A DNA stretch of 41,125 nucleotides from Nitrospirota bacterium (GTDB lineage: Bacteria > Nitrospirota > Thermodesulfovibrionia > Thermodesulfovibrionales > JdFR-85), in the NCBI GenBank assembly GCA_013152485.1, contig JAADGG010000055.1, positions 1 to 41,125 of the forward strand. Direction: 5' to 3'. Both the position numbers and the translations under genes were made by a program. Of this stretch, positions 16,150 to 25,162 are shown in pieces (position 1 is the first letter of the stretch; each line of letters opens with the position of its first letter). The notes beneath the pieces were generated by a model. It worked only from the letters and a program-made list of their open reading frames with translations. It did no database searches and was not told where the DNA came from.

Positions 16150-17175
16150 CTACATCTGTCGTTCATCGTAACCGATACACCTCGGCGGCAGTGAATATCT
16201 GTCCCGTACTCCATCGATGTAGTATCTGTAGAAGCCTATGAGTCCTTTAATGTTGCATCTCAGGTTGATGAGGTAATAAACGGTGTGTTTTATTACGGTC
16301 TTTACATGTTTCGACAATCCATAGTATCTGGAATGGAGGTAGCCCAGGTTCCTGTAATATATGCCGGCCTTGTCTGCAGGCCTGACAATGACCCTTCCCA
16401 GAAGGCCGAACAGCAGCCTTTCTCTCTTTCCCTTCCGTGCCGGATGCCAGTGCAGTGCGGTGATTATCGTTCCCACCCTTATGTTGTTGGCCTGGGTTCT
16501 CAGCACATACTCTCTCTCATCGCCCCATATGAACATCTCCTTCTTTATGTTTCCTATCCTTTCGACCACCTTCCTGGAGACCAGGGTGCCGTTGAAAGGC
16601 GTAACCCAGTCATAGATCACTCCGTCCTCTGCCTCTGTCTTGATTGCCTCCACACTGTTACTGACGTTCCTCAGGTGGGCGGGCCTGAAAGTCAGGGCCT
16701 GCTCGTTGTCCTTGTCTATGACAAGGGGACAGGTGAAAAGCAGGTTCTTTTGCCGTGATTTGGTCAAAAGCTCGAAAAGCTGGTTCTCCGCCGGTATGCC
16801 GTCGTCGTCCATCAGCCACAGCCAATCGAACCCCGCATCGTAGCTGCGCCTGATGCCTTCGTAAAAACCACCTGCACCCCCGGTATTCTCGTGCATCCTG
16901 ACATAATGGATCTCAGCGCTCGAGTCTCCGGACATTGATGACGGCAAGGTTTTCACCCTTTCTACGGGCTCCCTGCCGGGATGCGGAACCTCGTCGACAA
17001 ACCCCTTCTCGACAAGAAACTCCGGTGTACCGTCGACAGAGGCGTTATCGATGATGTAGATCGCATCAAGGCGGCGTGTCTGTCTGAGAACGGCATCAAT
17101 GCACTCCTTCAATGCCTCCTTCCTGTTGAAAGTCACTATGACCGCTGCGACTTTTTCTCTTTCTGTTTCAGCCAT
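16150..17175 (-). CDS. GT2 glycosyltransferase, galactofuranosyltransferase-like (copy 2)
   Basis: A 341-residue GT-A protein. VAAVIVTFNRKEALKECIDA opens the nucleotide-binding fold, NTGGAGGFYEG precedes WLWLMDDDGIP (the DxD metal site), and MFIWGDEREYVLR carries the catalytic-type acidic residues. NTGGAGGF...MDDD is typical of the GlfT1-like/rhamnosyl-galactofuranosyl group of GT2. The next upstream gene is a close paralogue over the full length, including the unusual insert between the N-terminal fold and the HYVRMH segment. With two UDP-galactopyranose mutases in the cluster, UDP-galactofuranose is the likely donor. No membrane segment is evident. Confidence 0.88.
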   Translation of the reverse strand: MAETEREKVAAVIVTFNRKEALKECIDAVLRQTRRLDAIYIIDNASVDGTPEFLVEKGFVDEVPHPGREPVERVKTLPSSMSGDSSAEIHYVRMHENTGGAGGFYEGIRRSYDAGFDWLWLMDDDGIPAENQLFELLTKSRQKNLLFTCPLVIDKDNEQALTFRPAHLRNVSNSVEAIKTEAEDGVIYDWVTPFNGTLVSRKVVERIGNIKKEMFIWGDEREYVLRTQANNIRVGTIITALHWHPARKGKRERLLFGLLGRVIVRPADKAGIYYRNLGYLHSRYYGLSKHVKTVIKHTVYYLINLRCNIKGLIGFYRYYIDGVRDRYSLPPRCIGYDERQM

Positions 17176-17254
17176 GTATGTTATATTTTAACTTATCAAC
17201 AGTATGTTACACAATGTTACAGCAGACAAGGACACAGAGGTTGCTTAACCGGAG

Positions 17255-18259
17255 TTACTCACGCTCTGGAGGCAGGGCAAACCTGTCGGTTGCCCCATCT
17301 ATGTAGTACCTGTAGAACTCCACGAGACCTTTGATGTTGAAGCCGGAGTTTATCAGGAAGTAAAGGGTGTATTTCGTCATGGTCTTCAGTCTCTTCCTGA
17401 TATCATAGTATCTTCCATGCTGATATCCGAGATTTCTATAATAAATGTGAGCCTTCGGGTCTGTCCTGACACTGACGCGCCCGAGGAGCCCGAACAGGAC
17501 CTTGGCCCTGTTTGCAACCCTGGCAGGATGCCGGTGGAAAGCCGAGGCCACCGTTCCCATCCTTATGTTATTGGACTCAGCCCTCAGTACATACTCCTTC
17601 TCGTCTCCCCAGATGAACATCTCCTTCTTTATGTTCCCGATCCTGTCTATCACCTCCCTGGATATCAAGGTTCCGTTGAAGGGAAACATGCAGTCGTATA
17701 TGACGTCATTCACGGCATAAGACCTGAGGGTATCGACACGGTTCTCTACATTCCCGGCATCGCCGTGTCTGAAGGAGAGGATCTGCTCATCGTCCTTGTC
17801 TATAACTATTGGACCGGCGATGAGCAGGCTGTGTCTTGTGGACTTGTCCAGCAACTCCTCCAGCTGGTCTTCTGCAGGGATGCCGTCGTCGTCCATCAGC
17901 CATACCCACCCGAAGCCGGCTTCGTAACTGCGCTTGACCCCCTCGTAGAAACCGCCTGCCCCTCCCGTATTCTTGTGCATCCTGACATAATGGACATCAA
18001 CCGTCCCGGCCTTCCGGCCGGGCAACGGGATCGTCTTCACCTTCTCCGCGGGCGTCTCCACCGGGCTCAACGGTTTGTCAATGAGACCGGCATCGACCAG
18101 ATACCCTGGAGTGCCGTCGGTGGAGGCGTTGTCTATAATATACACTGCCTCGGCAGGCCGGGTCTGGTTCAATACGGCATCGAGACAATCCCGCAAGGAA
18201 TCCACTCTGTTATAGGTTACAATGACGGCGGCAACATTGTCTCTTCCCTCTTCCCTCAT
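17255..18259 (-). CDS. GT2 glycosyltransferase, galactofuranosyltransferase-like (copy 1)
   Basis: A 334-residue GT-A protein with VAAVIVTYNRVDSLRDCLDA, NTGGAGGFYEG, WVWLMDDDGIP and MFIWGDEKEYVLR in the same positions as its downstream neighbour. It starts nine bases after the stop of the UDP-galactopyranose mutase gene, the tightest link in this part of the cluster, and that mutase makes the probable donor. The two GT2 copies differ most in the middle region (after GPIVIDKDDEQ here, CPLVIDKDNEQ there), which could mean different acceptors in an alternating linkage, as in mycobacterial GlfT1/GlfT2. That comparison is inference. Confidence 0.88.
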   Translation of the reverse strand: MREEGRDNVAAVIVTYNRVDSLRDCLDAVLNQTRPAEAVYIIDNASTDGTPGYLVDAGLIDKPLSPVETPAEKVKTIPLPGRKAGTVDVHYVRMHKNTGGAGGFYEGVKRSYEAGFGWVWLMDDDGIPAEDQLEELLDKSTRHSLLIAGPIVIDKDDEQILSFRHGDAGNVENRVDTLRSYAVNDVIYDCMFPFNGTLISREVIDRIGNIKKEMFIWGDEKEYVLRAESNNIRMGTVASAFHRHPARVANRAKVLFGLLGRVSVRTDPKAHIYYRNLGYQHGRYYDIRKRLKTMTKYTLYFLINSGFNIKGLVEFYRYYIDGATDRFALPPERE

Positions 18260-18268
18260 AATACAATT

Positions 18269-19360
18269 TTAACTCAACTCTTCGAATAATTTTAACGCAC
18301 CGGCAACCACCTGATCCATGTTCAGATACTTGTACTGGGCGAGCCTTCCGATGAAGTAGACCGTCTTGAGCTTGTCGGCCTCCTTCTTGTACTTGAGGTA
18401 AATCTCTTCGAACTCGGGTTTGGGGACGGGATAGTACGGGTCTCCCTCAGCCATTGGATACTCATAACATATGGTCGTCTTCGGGTGCTTCTGAAAGTAG
18501 AAGTACTTGAACTCCGTTACCCTTGTATAGTCATGCTCGTTCGGATAGTTCACGACCGCTGCATTCTGATGCCTCTCCTTGTCGAGGGTCACAAACCTGA
18601 AATCGAGACTTCTGTAAGGCAATCGGCCGTACATATAGTCAAAATAGTAATCAATCGGTCCGGTATAGATAAGCTTGTCAAACTTCACCGTGTCCAGGAC
18701 ATCCCTGTAATCCGTGTTCAGCAGTATGGGGTTGATATTTCTGTTGTCGAGCATCCTCTCGAACATGCGCGTAAACCCCGCACTCGGTATCCCCTGGAAC
18801 CTGTCCGTGAAGTACCTGGTGTCCCGGTTGAACCTTACGGGAAGCCTTTTCGTGACCTGAGGGTCGAGTTCCTCCGGATAAAGCCCCCACTGTTTTTTCG
18901 TGTAGTTCTTGAAAAAGAGTTCGTACAGCTCTTCACCCACCTGAGATACCACCACGTCCCTCGAATTGCTGATACGGTCGGACTTGACCCTGTGTGTCTC
19001 GAAGTATTCCTTCAGCTCTTCAGGCGTAAACCTGCGATCGTAGAGACGCTCCATGGTATCGAGGTTTATGGGCAGGTAGACCTCTTTGCCCCTTACGACA
19101 GCGAGCACCCTGTGGACATAGCCGTTCCACTCGGTGAAACGACAAAGATACCGCCACACGGTCTCGGAATCGGTATGGAAGATATGGGGGCCGTACTTCT
19201 GGACGAGGATCCCGTCATCGTTGTAGTAGTCATAAGCGTTACCACCGATATGGTCACGCTTTTCCACCACCAGCACCTTCTTGCCGAGCTCTGCGGCTAT
19301 TCTTTCGGCGAGAGTGCAACCGGCAAAACCCGCTCCGACTATAAGGAAATCCACTTTCAT
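18269..19360 (-). CDS. glf: UDP-galactopyranose mutase (copy 1)
   Basis: A 363-residue flavoprotein that converts UDP-galactopyranose to UDP-galactofuranose. MKVDFLIVGAGFAG is the FAD-binding GxGxxG fold start, KYGPHIFHT follows around residue 55, KQWG and FTRMFERM-type segments lie in the middle, and the end has YKYLNMDQVV, the FAD-contact motif. The frame is open 77 residues upstream to 19591, but the family begins at MKVDF, so I take the ATG at 19360 with AGGGGG upstream. The two UGM copies in this window are clearly related but not near-identical, so they are not an assembly duplicate. Confidence 0.94.
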   Translation of the reverse strand: MKVDFLIVGAGFAGCTLAERIAAELGKKVLVVEKRDHIGGNAYDYYNDDGILVQKYGPHIFHTDSETVWRYLCRFTEWNGYVHRVLAVVRGKEVYLPINLDTMERLYDRRFTPEELKEYFETHRVKSDRISNSRDVVVSQVGEELYELFFKNYTKKQWGLYPEELDPQVTKRLPVRFNRDTRYFTDRFQGIPSAGFTRMFERMLDNRNINPILLNTDYRDVLDTVKFDKLIYTGPIDYYFDYMYGRLPYRSLDFRFVTLDKERHQNAAVVNYPNEHDYTRVTEFKYFYFQKHPKTTICYEYPMAEGDPYYPVPKPEFEEIYLKYKKEADKLKTVYFIGRLAQYKYLNMDQVVAGALKLFEELS

Positions 19361-19686
19361 TCGGTATTCCGTATCCCCCTCTCTCTCGGAAGAGATTCGG
19401 TTCTCATCTGTGACAGCAGCCTGCTCACCCGCCTTCGACCTCATCCCGGAAACAGGAAGTTTCATCATGGGGAAGGATATCCGGCCTGACAGCAACTCAC
19501 AACCCTGACAGGCCCCGTTCGGAAGCTCCCCGGTCCCTTTTTCACGGCGTATCACCGAACCGGCAGAGACATTATTCCTGTCTGTAGTCACCGGTGACTT
19601 CTGCAGCCAAAAGACCGCGGCGCACCTCTCCTTGAAAACACTTCATCCAAGGGCATCGCGTACAGACCTGAACCGGCCGCAGATCC
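19361..19686 (-). other. 326-base gap between wzz-like gene and glf copy 1
   Basis: The minus-strand frame of the glf gene remains open through most of this gap, but the encoded residues (rich in Ser, Gly and Glu) match nothing that I know and do not belong to the mutase fold. I see no RNA gene, no repeat and no clear terminator. It may hold a separate promoter for the downstream genes or be a decayed remnant. Confidence 0.35.
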
Positions 19687-20895
19687 TCACCTGTCCGGCC
19701 GTAAAGACAGATGTTTCTTCAATGTCTCCACTTTGGTCCTGTACGCGGGAGACTTCGAAACCTTATCCATGTACTCAAGGAGAAAGCTGACGAGTACAGA
19801 GAAGACAAACCCCGCAAAGGCAGCGATCATGACCATGCGTCTCCTCTTGGGCTTTATCCTCTTCTCGGGCGGAATCGCCTTCTCCAGTACCTGTATCATT
19901 ACTGCATCGCGTCCTTCGTCCAGTCTCGCCGCTTCATACTGTTTGAGAAACAGGTTGTAGAGCTCCTCTGTGAAGTTGAGCTCTCTGAGTCTTCTTATAT
20001 ACTCTATGCTTACCTCCGGCATACCGCCGGTAGACATCAGATAGTCATAGCCGTTTCCGTTGCCCTCACCCGTTTCCAACTTCCTCAATTCAGCCCTCAA
20101 CCCCTTCAGCGTCTCTTCGAGTTTCTGCAGATCGGGATTGTTCGGGGCCGAATATGTTCTCATGACCTTCAGTTGTACTTCCTTTTCGGCAATCTTGGCC
20201 CTCATGCTCGATATGGCGGATATGACCGCCTTTGCCTGGGCATCCAGCTTCAGCACACCGGTCTTCGCCTTGAAGTCCGCCATCTCCTTCTCTGCCTTTA
20301 TCAGGGCTTCTCTGGTCTCCTTGAGCCGTTCACCAAAGAACACCCTGCGCTGTGCAGCCTCGGTTATGGCGAGTCTCTTGGTCAGGTTCTTCAACTCTTC
20401 AACAAGGGCGTTGGCTATGTCGGCTGCCAGCCGGGGATCCCTGTCGTAGACTGAGATGGTTATTATTCCGCTCCAGCTGCTGGATCTGACCTTGACGTTC
20501 GAGGAGAGTTGTTCGCTTGCGGCCAGAACAGTGTCAGCCCCGTATTGCTTCACGAGGTCAAAACGCTCCACAACGGCCTCCATCACGGGCCTGCTTGTGA
20601 GTAACGCCATGTACAGTGCATTCGGACTGTTCAAGCCGAACAGCCCGGCTGCCGTTGCAGCAGCGCCTCCAAACTGGCTCAGGAGCTTGGACACAACGGC
20701 GGAACTCTCCTGTTGCGGCCTCAGGATCCTGGTCTTGGCCATGTATATCTCCGGCATGAGGAGGCTCACCACGGCGGTAACCACGACAAAGACAACCGTT
20801 ATCGACAGGACCGTCTTTTTCCGCTTCAGGGGAATGATGATAAGGTCAAGAAGGCTGATGCTGTCGTCCACCGGTTCAGTTTGATGTTTGTCCAA
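19687..20895 (-). CDS. Wzz/chain-length determinant-like polysaccharide co-polymerase
   Basis: A 402-residue inner-membrane protein. A cytoplasmic N-terminus (DDSISLLDLIIIPLKRKK) precedes a first membrane segment at about residues 31-50. A periplasmic region follows with the Wzz domain (YMAKTRILRP) and a long heptad-rich coiled coil at roughly 190-290, then a second membrane segment around 365-385. No tyrosine-kinase domain is attached, so it is the stand-alone type. Family knowledge: such proteins set glycan chain length and link polymerisation to export. The start is TTG at 20895 behind AAGGAGAAGAAGGA. The 228-base gap upstream is AT-rich in part but holds no feature I can name. Confidence 0.88.
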   Translation of the reverse strand: MDKHQTEPVDDSISLLDLIIIPLKRKKTVLSITVVFVVVTAVVSLLMPEIYMAKTRILRPQQESSAVVSKLLSQFGGAAATAAGLFGLNSPNALYMALLTSRPVMEAVVERFDLVKQYGADTVLAASEQLSSNVKVRSSSWSGIITISVYDRDPRLAADIANALVEELKNLTKRLAITEAAQRRVFFGERLKETREALIKAEKEMADFKAKTGVLKLDAQAKAVISAISSMRAKIAEKEVQLKVMRTYSAPNNPDLQKLEETLKGLRAELRKLETGEGNGNGYDYLMSTGGMPEVSIEYIRRLRELNFTEELYNLFLKQYEAARLDEGRDAVMIQVLEKAIPPEKRIKPKRRRMVMIAAFAGFVFSVLVSFLLEYMDKVSKSPAYRTKVETLKKHLSLRPDR

Positions 20896-21123
20896 TCCTT
20901 CTTCTCCTTGTAAAGACTGAAAGGTGCGGAGCCCGCTTATGATGACCGACGGCTTTTGTGTTAACGGCTTTCGGGGCGTTCAGGTACAGCCTTAAATTCC
21001 TGTGCATATTGACGAATGCCGAAAAATCAGGCTAAAAACCATTAGGATGAGTTTGAAGTCCATAAAAAATAATAATAGTTTCAGGGCTCAAAAGTCAAAC
21101 GTCAGAGACGCGCAACCCCCTGA

Positions 21124-22050
21124 TTAATCGGCCTTCTTCAGCAGAGAACGCAACTTCCTCCGCAAGCGCAGCAGTACGGGCTGGGTGGACCAGAAGGTGG
21201 AGACATAAACCTCCTGGACCTTTTCGTCGACCACCCGCCTGTTGTTCTTAATCCTCGGCATCAGTCCAAGGAACAGGAGCAGCCCGTCCACGGCATATAC
21301 GATACTTGAAACGCCATCCTTCCGGAACCTCAGCATGTTCCAGAAAAAGGTGCGGAACATGAGCACGGGAAGCCTCCTGGCTGGAAAATACAGGTAGATT
21401 ATCGCCAGTTCGTTCCTGGTGGTGAAGGTTCTGAGCCTTTTAAAGCTCCTGTGTGTGGCCGAGGCCCTGTGATTGACAACGCAGCGCTCAAAGTACTTGA
21501 TTCCAAAACCCTCGTCTAAAACCCTGAGGCCGTATTCCCACTCGTGGGAATAAAGAAACATCCAGTCCGCATACCCTCCGATCCTTTCCACCACTTCTTT
21601 TCGTATTATCGCTCCGGCGCCTATGAAGCCTATCCAGTCCTGTAAATCCGTGCGTTTCAGGGTCGTAAACGCCCCTCCGATTATCTTGCACGCAAGGACG
21701 CCCACCTCCCTGTTCTCCTCCATGAAGGCAACGGCCTCCCTGACCCCTTCCACGGGATGCGAATCATCGTCCAGTACGAGGAAATACTCGCCTTTTCCAT
21801 CGGAGAAGCCGTAGTTCCAGCCTGCAATGCCTACGTTGCGGGGGATCCTTATGAGTTTGACCTCCGGGAACTCCTTACTGACCATCTCCGCGGTCCCGTC
21901 AGCCGATGCATTGTCATTGACTATAATCTCTATCCTGTCTTTCGGGTAATCGATGCTGTCTGAAATCTCTTTCAGGGTCGTCCTAAGGTCGTCTCTCCTG
22001 TTGTATGCCAGTATATTTATCGTCAATAAGGGCCACTCCATCTCGTCCAC
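21124..22050 (-). CDS. GT2 family glycosyltransferase
   Basis: A 308-residue GT-A glycosyltransferase with LLTINILAYNRRDDLRTTL at the start, IIVNDNASADGT, YFLVLDDDSHP (DxD metal site) and FLYSHEWEYGLR. The last 60 residues are basic with a hydrophobic stretch, which could hold it to the membrane. The frame begins at a GTG directly after the TGA of glf copy 2, with no spacer; an ATG three codons later (22041) is an alternative. It resembles rhamnosyl- or galactofuranosyl-type GT2 members, but less clearly than the two paralogues at 16-18 kb. Its tight link to glf again suggests a UDP-Galf donor, by inference. Confidence 0.87.
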   Translation of the reverse strand: MDEMEWPLLTINILAYNRRDDLRTTLKEISDSIDYPKDRIEIIVNDNASADGTAEMVSKEFPEVKLIRIPRNVGIAGWNYGFSDGKGEYFLVLDDDSHPVEGVREAVAFMEENREVGVLACKIIGGAFTTLKRTDLQDWIGFIGAGAIIRKEVVERIGGYADWMFLYSHEWEYGLRVLDEGFGIKYFERCVVNHRASATHRSFKRLRTFTTRNELAIIYLYFPARRLPVLMFRTFFWNMLRFRKDGVSSIVYAVDGLLLFLGLMPRIKNNRRVVDEKVQEVYVSTFWSTQPVLLRLRRKLRSLLKKAD

Positions 22051-23154
22051 TCAACAGAGGGCCTCGAACGTCTTGAGCGCCCTTGCAATGATCTGGTCCA
22101 TGTTATAATACTTGTACTCCGCCAGCCTCCCGATAAAGACCACGTCATCGAGTTTTCCCGCTTCCTCGCTGTACTTCGCGTAAATACTGCTGTTTTCATC
22201 GTTTGGAATCGGGTAATACGGATCATTGCCGCCCTTCTTGTACTCGAGGGGATATTCGTATGCAACCGTTGTCTTCCGCGACCGTGTATTCAGAAAGTGC
22301 TTATATTCGGTTATCCTCGTATAATCATGGTTTTCGGGATAATTGACCTGTGCCACGGCCTGAAAAAACTCCGTGTCATAGGACTTGAAAGTGAAGTCCA
22401 GACTCCTGTAGGAGAGCTCTCCGAACCTGAAATCAAAGAACTCGTCTATACAGCCGGTGTATATCAGTTTCTCGAACCTGACGGAGTCTTTGACATCCCT
22501 GAAATCGGTTTTCAGTTCAACCCGTATGCGGGGATTGTCCAGCATCTTCTCTATCACGCTTGTATAACCCTTCTCGGGGATCCCCTGGTACTTGTCCTGA
22601 AAATACCTGTCATCCCTGCTGATATAGACGGGCACGCGTGCAGTCACGGACGGATAGAGGTTCTCCGGTGTCAGCCCCCATTGTTTCAATGTGTATCCGA
22701 GAAAGACCTTCTCATAGATGTAGCTCGACAGGAACTGCAGGTCCTTGTCCCCGAACTCTTTCAGTTTCAGAATGGGAATCTTGACGTTGTACCCGAAGGT
22801 ATCGATCAGTTTGTTCTCCAGCCTGGAGGCCAGACCGGGAGGGAACACCTTGTAAAGCGCATTCAGGTTGAAAGGCAACGGTATCTCCATGCCGTCGACC
22901 ACCGCCCTGACCCTGTGAAAGTAAGGATACCACTCGGTGAACCTGCTGAGATAGGCCCATACGGTTTCATCATTGGTATGGAATGCATGCGGGCCGTACT
23001 TGTGAATGAATATTCCCTCGTCATCCTTGTAGTCATAGACATTGCCTGCAATATGATCCCTTCTCTCCACCACGAGGACCTCCTTTTTCAACACGCTGGA
23101 GATCCTCTCGGCCAGAACGCTTCCTGCCAGACCCGAGCCCACTATCAGATACAT
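22051..23154 (-). CDS. glf: UDP-galactopyranose mutase (copy 2)
   Basis: A 367-residue flavoprotein. [19 protein letters not shown] begins the FAD fold, KYGPHAFHTNDE follows, and EYKYYNMDQII closes the protein. The frame is open to 23211, but the family start and the GGAGAGGTGA just upstream favour the ATG at 23154. That start overlaps the end of galE by ten bases, so UDP-Glc 4-epimerase and mutase are translationally coupled: the product of one is the substrate of the other. It is diverged from copy 1; for example, the central region LKLKEFGDKDLQFLSSYIYE has no close counterpart there. Confidence 0.95.
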   Translation of the reverse strand: MYLIVGSGLAGSVLAERISSVLKKEVLVVERRDHIAGNVYDYKDDEGIFIHKYGPHAFHTNDETVWAYLSRFTEWYPYFHRVRAVVDGMEIPLPFNLNALYKVFPPGLASRLENKLIDTFGYNVKIPILKLKEFGDKDLQFLSSYIYEKVFLGYTLKQWGLTPENLYPSVTARVPVYISRDDRYFQDKYQGIPEKGYTSVIEKMLDNPRIRVELKTDFRDVKDSVRFEKLIYTGCIDEFFDFRFGELSYRSLDFTFKSYDTEFFQAVAQVNYPENHDYTRITEYKHFLNTRSRKTTVAYEYPLEYKKGGNDPYYPIPNDENSSIYAKYSEEAGKLDDVVFIGRLAEYKYYNMDQIIARALKTFEALC

Positions 23155-24152
23155 TTCACCTCTCCATCCTTTTCCCTGACGTTTCCGTACAACTTCCGGT
23201 GCCAGTCCCATGCGGTCTCTATTATCTTGCGCAGTTCAAAGTACCGAGGTTTCCATCCGAGGATCGCGGACGTCTTCTTGGAGCTCCCCACAAGCACGGC
23301 CGGATCACCGGCCCTCCTGGGAGAGGCGACCTCCACGATCTCCCTTCCCGTAACATCCCTTGCAGTCTCTATCACGTCTTTCACGGAAAACCCGTTGCCG
23401 TTTCCGAGATTGAAGACATCGCTCTCACCACCATTCAGAAGATACTCCAGGGCGAGTATGTGTGCATCCGCCAGGTCGGTGACGTGTATGTAATCCCTGA
23501 TGCATGTCTTGTCGGGGGTATCGTAGTCGGTTCCGAATACCTTTATATCCTTCCTGCGGCCGATGGCCGCATCCAGCACCAAAGGGATCAGATGGGTCTC
23601 CGGGTCGTGCCACTCTCCTATCTCCCCCTCGGGATCCGCACCGGCAGCGTTGAAATACCTCAGAGCAACACTCTTCAGTCCGTATGCAGCGCTGTAGTCC
23701 GACAGTATCCTCTCCACCATCAGCTTGCTCTGTCCGTAGGGATTTATCGGGTTTTGTGGGTGGTCTTCCGTTATGGGTATCTCGACCGGGTTGCCGTACG
23801 TTGCACAAGTCGATGAGAATATGAAGTACTTAACGTCAAACTCTCTCATCACCCTCAGGATATTCAGCGTACTCGCAACATTGTTCAGGTAGTACTTCTG
23901 GGGATCCTCCACCGACTCGCCCACGTATGCAAACGCGGCAAAATGCATGACCGCCTTCACGGGATACTTGCTGAATGCCAGTCTGATCTGTTCGATGTCG
24001 GACAGGTCACCAAGGACGAACTCTCCCCACTTGACGAACTCCCTGTGCCCGTACACGAGGTTGTCGAACACGACCGTCCCGTATCCCCTCTCGTTCAGCA
24101 GCTTGTTGATATGAGAGCCTATATATCCTGCACCGCCGGCTACAAGTATCAC
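23145..24152 (-). CDS. galE: UDP-glucose 4-epimerase
   Basis: A 335-residue short-chain dehydrogenase/reductase protein. [13 protein letters not shown] is the NAD-binding loop, STCATYGNP carries the catalytic Ser/Thr, and NPYGQSK holds the Tyr-x3-Lys pair. [19 protein letters not shown] and [12 protein letters not shown] are GalE signatures. It interconverts UDP-glucose and UDP-galactose. The start overlaps the stop of the UXS-like gene by four bases (ATGA), and its end overlaps glf copy 2. The trio therefore forms a tightly packed nucleotide-sugar unit. Confidence 0.95.
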   Translation of the reverse strand: MILVAGGAGYIGSHINKLLNERGYGTVVFDNLVYGHREFVKWGEFVLGDLSDIEQIRLAFSKYPVKAVMHFAAFAYVGESVEDPQKYYLNNVASTLNILRVMREFDVKYFIFSSTCATYGNPVEIPITEDHPQNPINPYGQSKLMVERILSDYSAAYGLKSVALRYFNAAGADPEGEIGEWHDPETHLIPLVLDAAIGRRKDIKVFGTDYDTPDKTCIRDYIHVTDLADAHILALEYLLNGGESDVFNLGNGNGFSVKDVIETARDVTGREIVEVASPRRAGDPAVLVGSSKKTSAILGWKPRYFELRKIIETAWDWHRKLYGNVREKDGEVKCI

Positions 24153-25114
24153 TTTGGATCTCCTTCGATGAGTTTTTTGAAATACTCGATGGTCTTTCTC
24201 AGGCCTTCCTCCATCTGCACGGATGGTTCCCAGTTCAGCTTCTCCCTTGCAAGGCTTATGTCTGGCTGCCTCTGTCTGGGGTCGTCGGCGGGCAGCTCCT
24301 TGAAAGTGATCTTGGACTTCGAGCCGGTCAGTTCGATCACCTTCTCGGCAAGCTCGAGTATGGAAAACTCCGCAGGATTGCCGAGATTCACCGGACCGGT
24401 GAAGTCGTCAGGACTGTTCATGAGCTTGACGAGGCCGTCGATCAGGTCATCAACATAGCAGAAACTCCGTGTCTGACTGCCGTCACCATACACTGTCAGG
24501 TCTTCACCTCTCAAGGCCTGCATTATGAAGTTGCTCACAACACGGCCGTCGTTCGGATGCATCCTCGGTCCGCTTGTGTTGAATATTCGCGCAACCTTTA
24601 TTCTCAGCTTGTGCTGACGGTGATAGTCGAAGAAGAGCGTCTCGGCACACCTCTTTCCCTCGTCGTAACAGGCCCTGTAACCGATCGGGTTCACGTTTCC
24701 CCAGTAGGTTTCCGGCTGGGGATGGATCTGAGGGTCGCCGTACACCTCACTGGTCGAGGCCTGTAAGATCTTTATCTTGAGCCTCTTTGCAAGGCCGAGC
24801 ATGTTGATGGCGCCGATGACCGATGTCTTGGTCGTCTGAACAGGGTCAAACTGATAGTGTATCGGGGATGCGGGACAGGCGAGGTTGTAAATCTGGTCCA
24901 CCTCTATATAGAGCGGGAAACATATATCGTGACGCAGTATCTCAAAGTAGGGGTTGTCCCTGAGGTGGGCGATGTTTTCCTTGCGTCCCGTGTAGAAGTT
25001 GTCCAGGCATATCACCTCGTGCCCCTCGTTCAGAAGCCTCTCGCAGAGATGAGATCCGAGGAAACCGGCACCACCGGTAACAAGAATACGTTTGACTGAA
25101 TTGTACTGTCTCAT
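24149..25114 (-). CDS. UDP-glucuronate decarboxylase (UXS)-like epimerase
   Basis: A 321-residue extended SDR protein. [20 protein letters not shown] binds NAD, and [22 protein letters not shown] and [14 protein letters not shown] (Tyr-x3-Lys) match UDP-xylose synthase closely. The usual RIFNTYGPRM is [10 protein letters not shown] here, with Ser in place of Tyr. UXS oxidises and decarboxylates UDP-glucuronic acid to UDP-xylose; some close relatives are dTDP-glucose dehydratases or other sugar epimerases, but the PASP motif favours UXS. No UDP-glucose dehydrogenase gene is in the window to supply UDP-glucuronate. A GGAGG site precedes the ATG, and the gene follows the SLBB export gene by 48 bases. 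Confidence 0.87.
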   Translation of the reverse strand: MRQYNSVKRILVTGGAGFLGSHLCERLLNEGHEVICLDNFYTGRKENIAHLRDNPYFEILRHDICFPLYIEVDQIYNLACPASPIHYQFDPVQTTKTSVIGAINMLGLAKRLKIKILQASTSEVYGDPQIHPQPETYWGNVNPIGYRACYDEGKRCAETLFFDYHRQHKLRIKVARIFNTSGPRMHPNDGRVVSNFIMQALRGEDLTVYGDGSQTRSFCYVDDLIDGLVKLMNSPDDFTGPVNLGNPAEFSILELAEKVIELTGSKSKITFKELPADDPRQRQPDISLAREKLNWEPSVQMEEGLRKTIEYFKKLIEGDPK

Positions 25115-25162
25115 TTTTCAAGCCTCCAAGTGTATAAAGTCCGGGAAGATACCGGCAGAGAG

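Noticed and set aside
18269-23154. Two mutase genes as an assembly duplication
   Set aside because: The copies differ clearly in sequence, length and neighbours, so they are real paralogues.
22297-23493. Long plus-strand open frame (398 codons) opposite glf and galE
   Set aside because: It is the shadow of two well-supported minus-strand genes; no start site or motif supports it.
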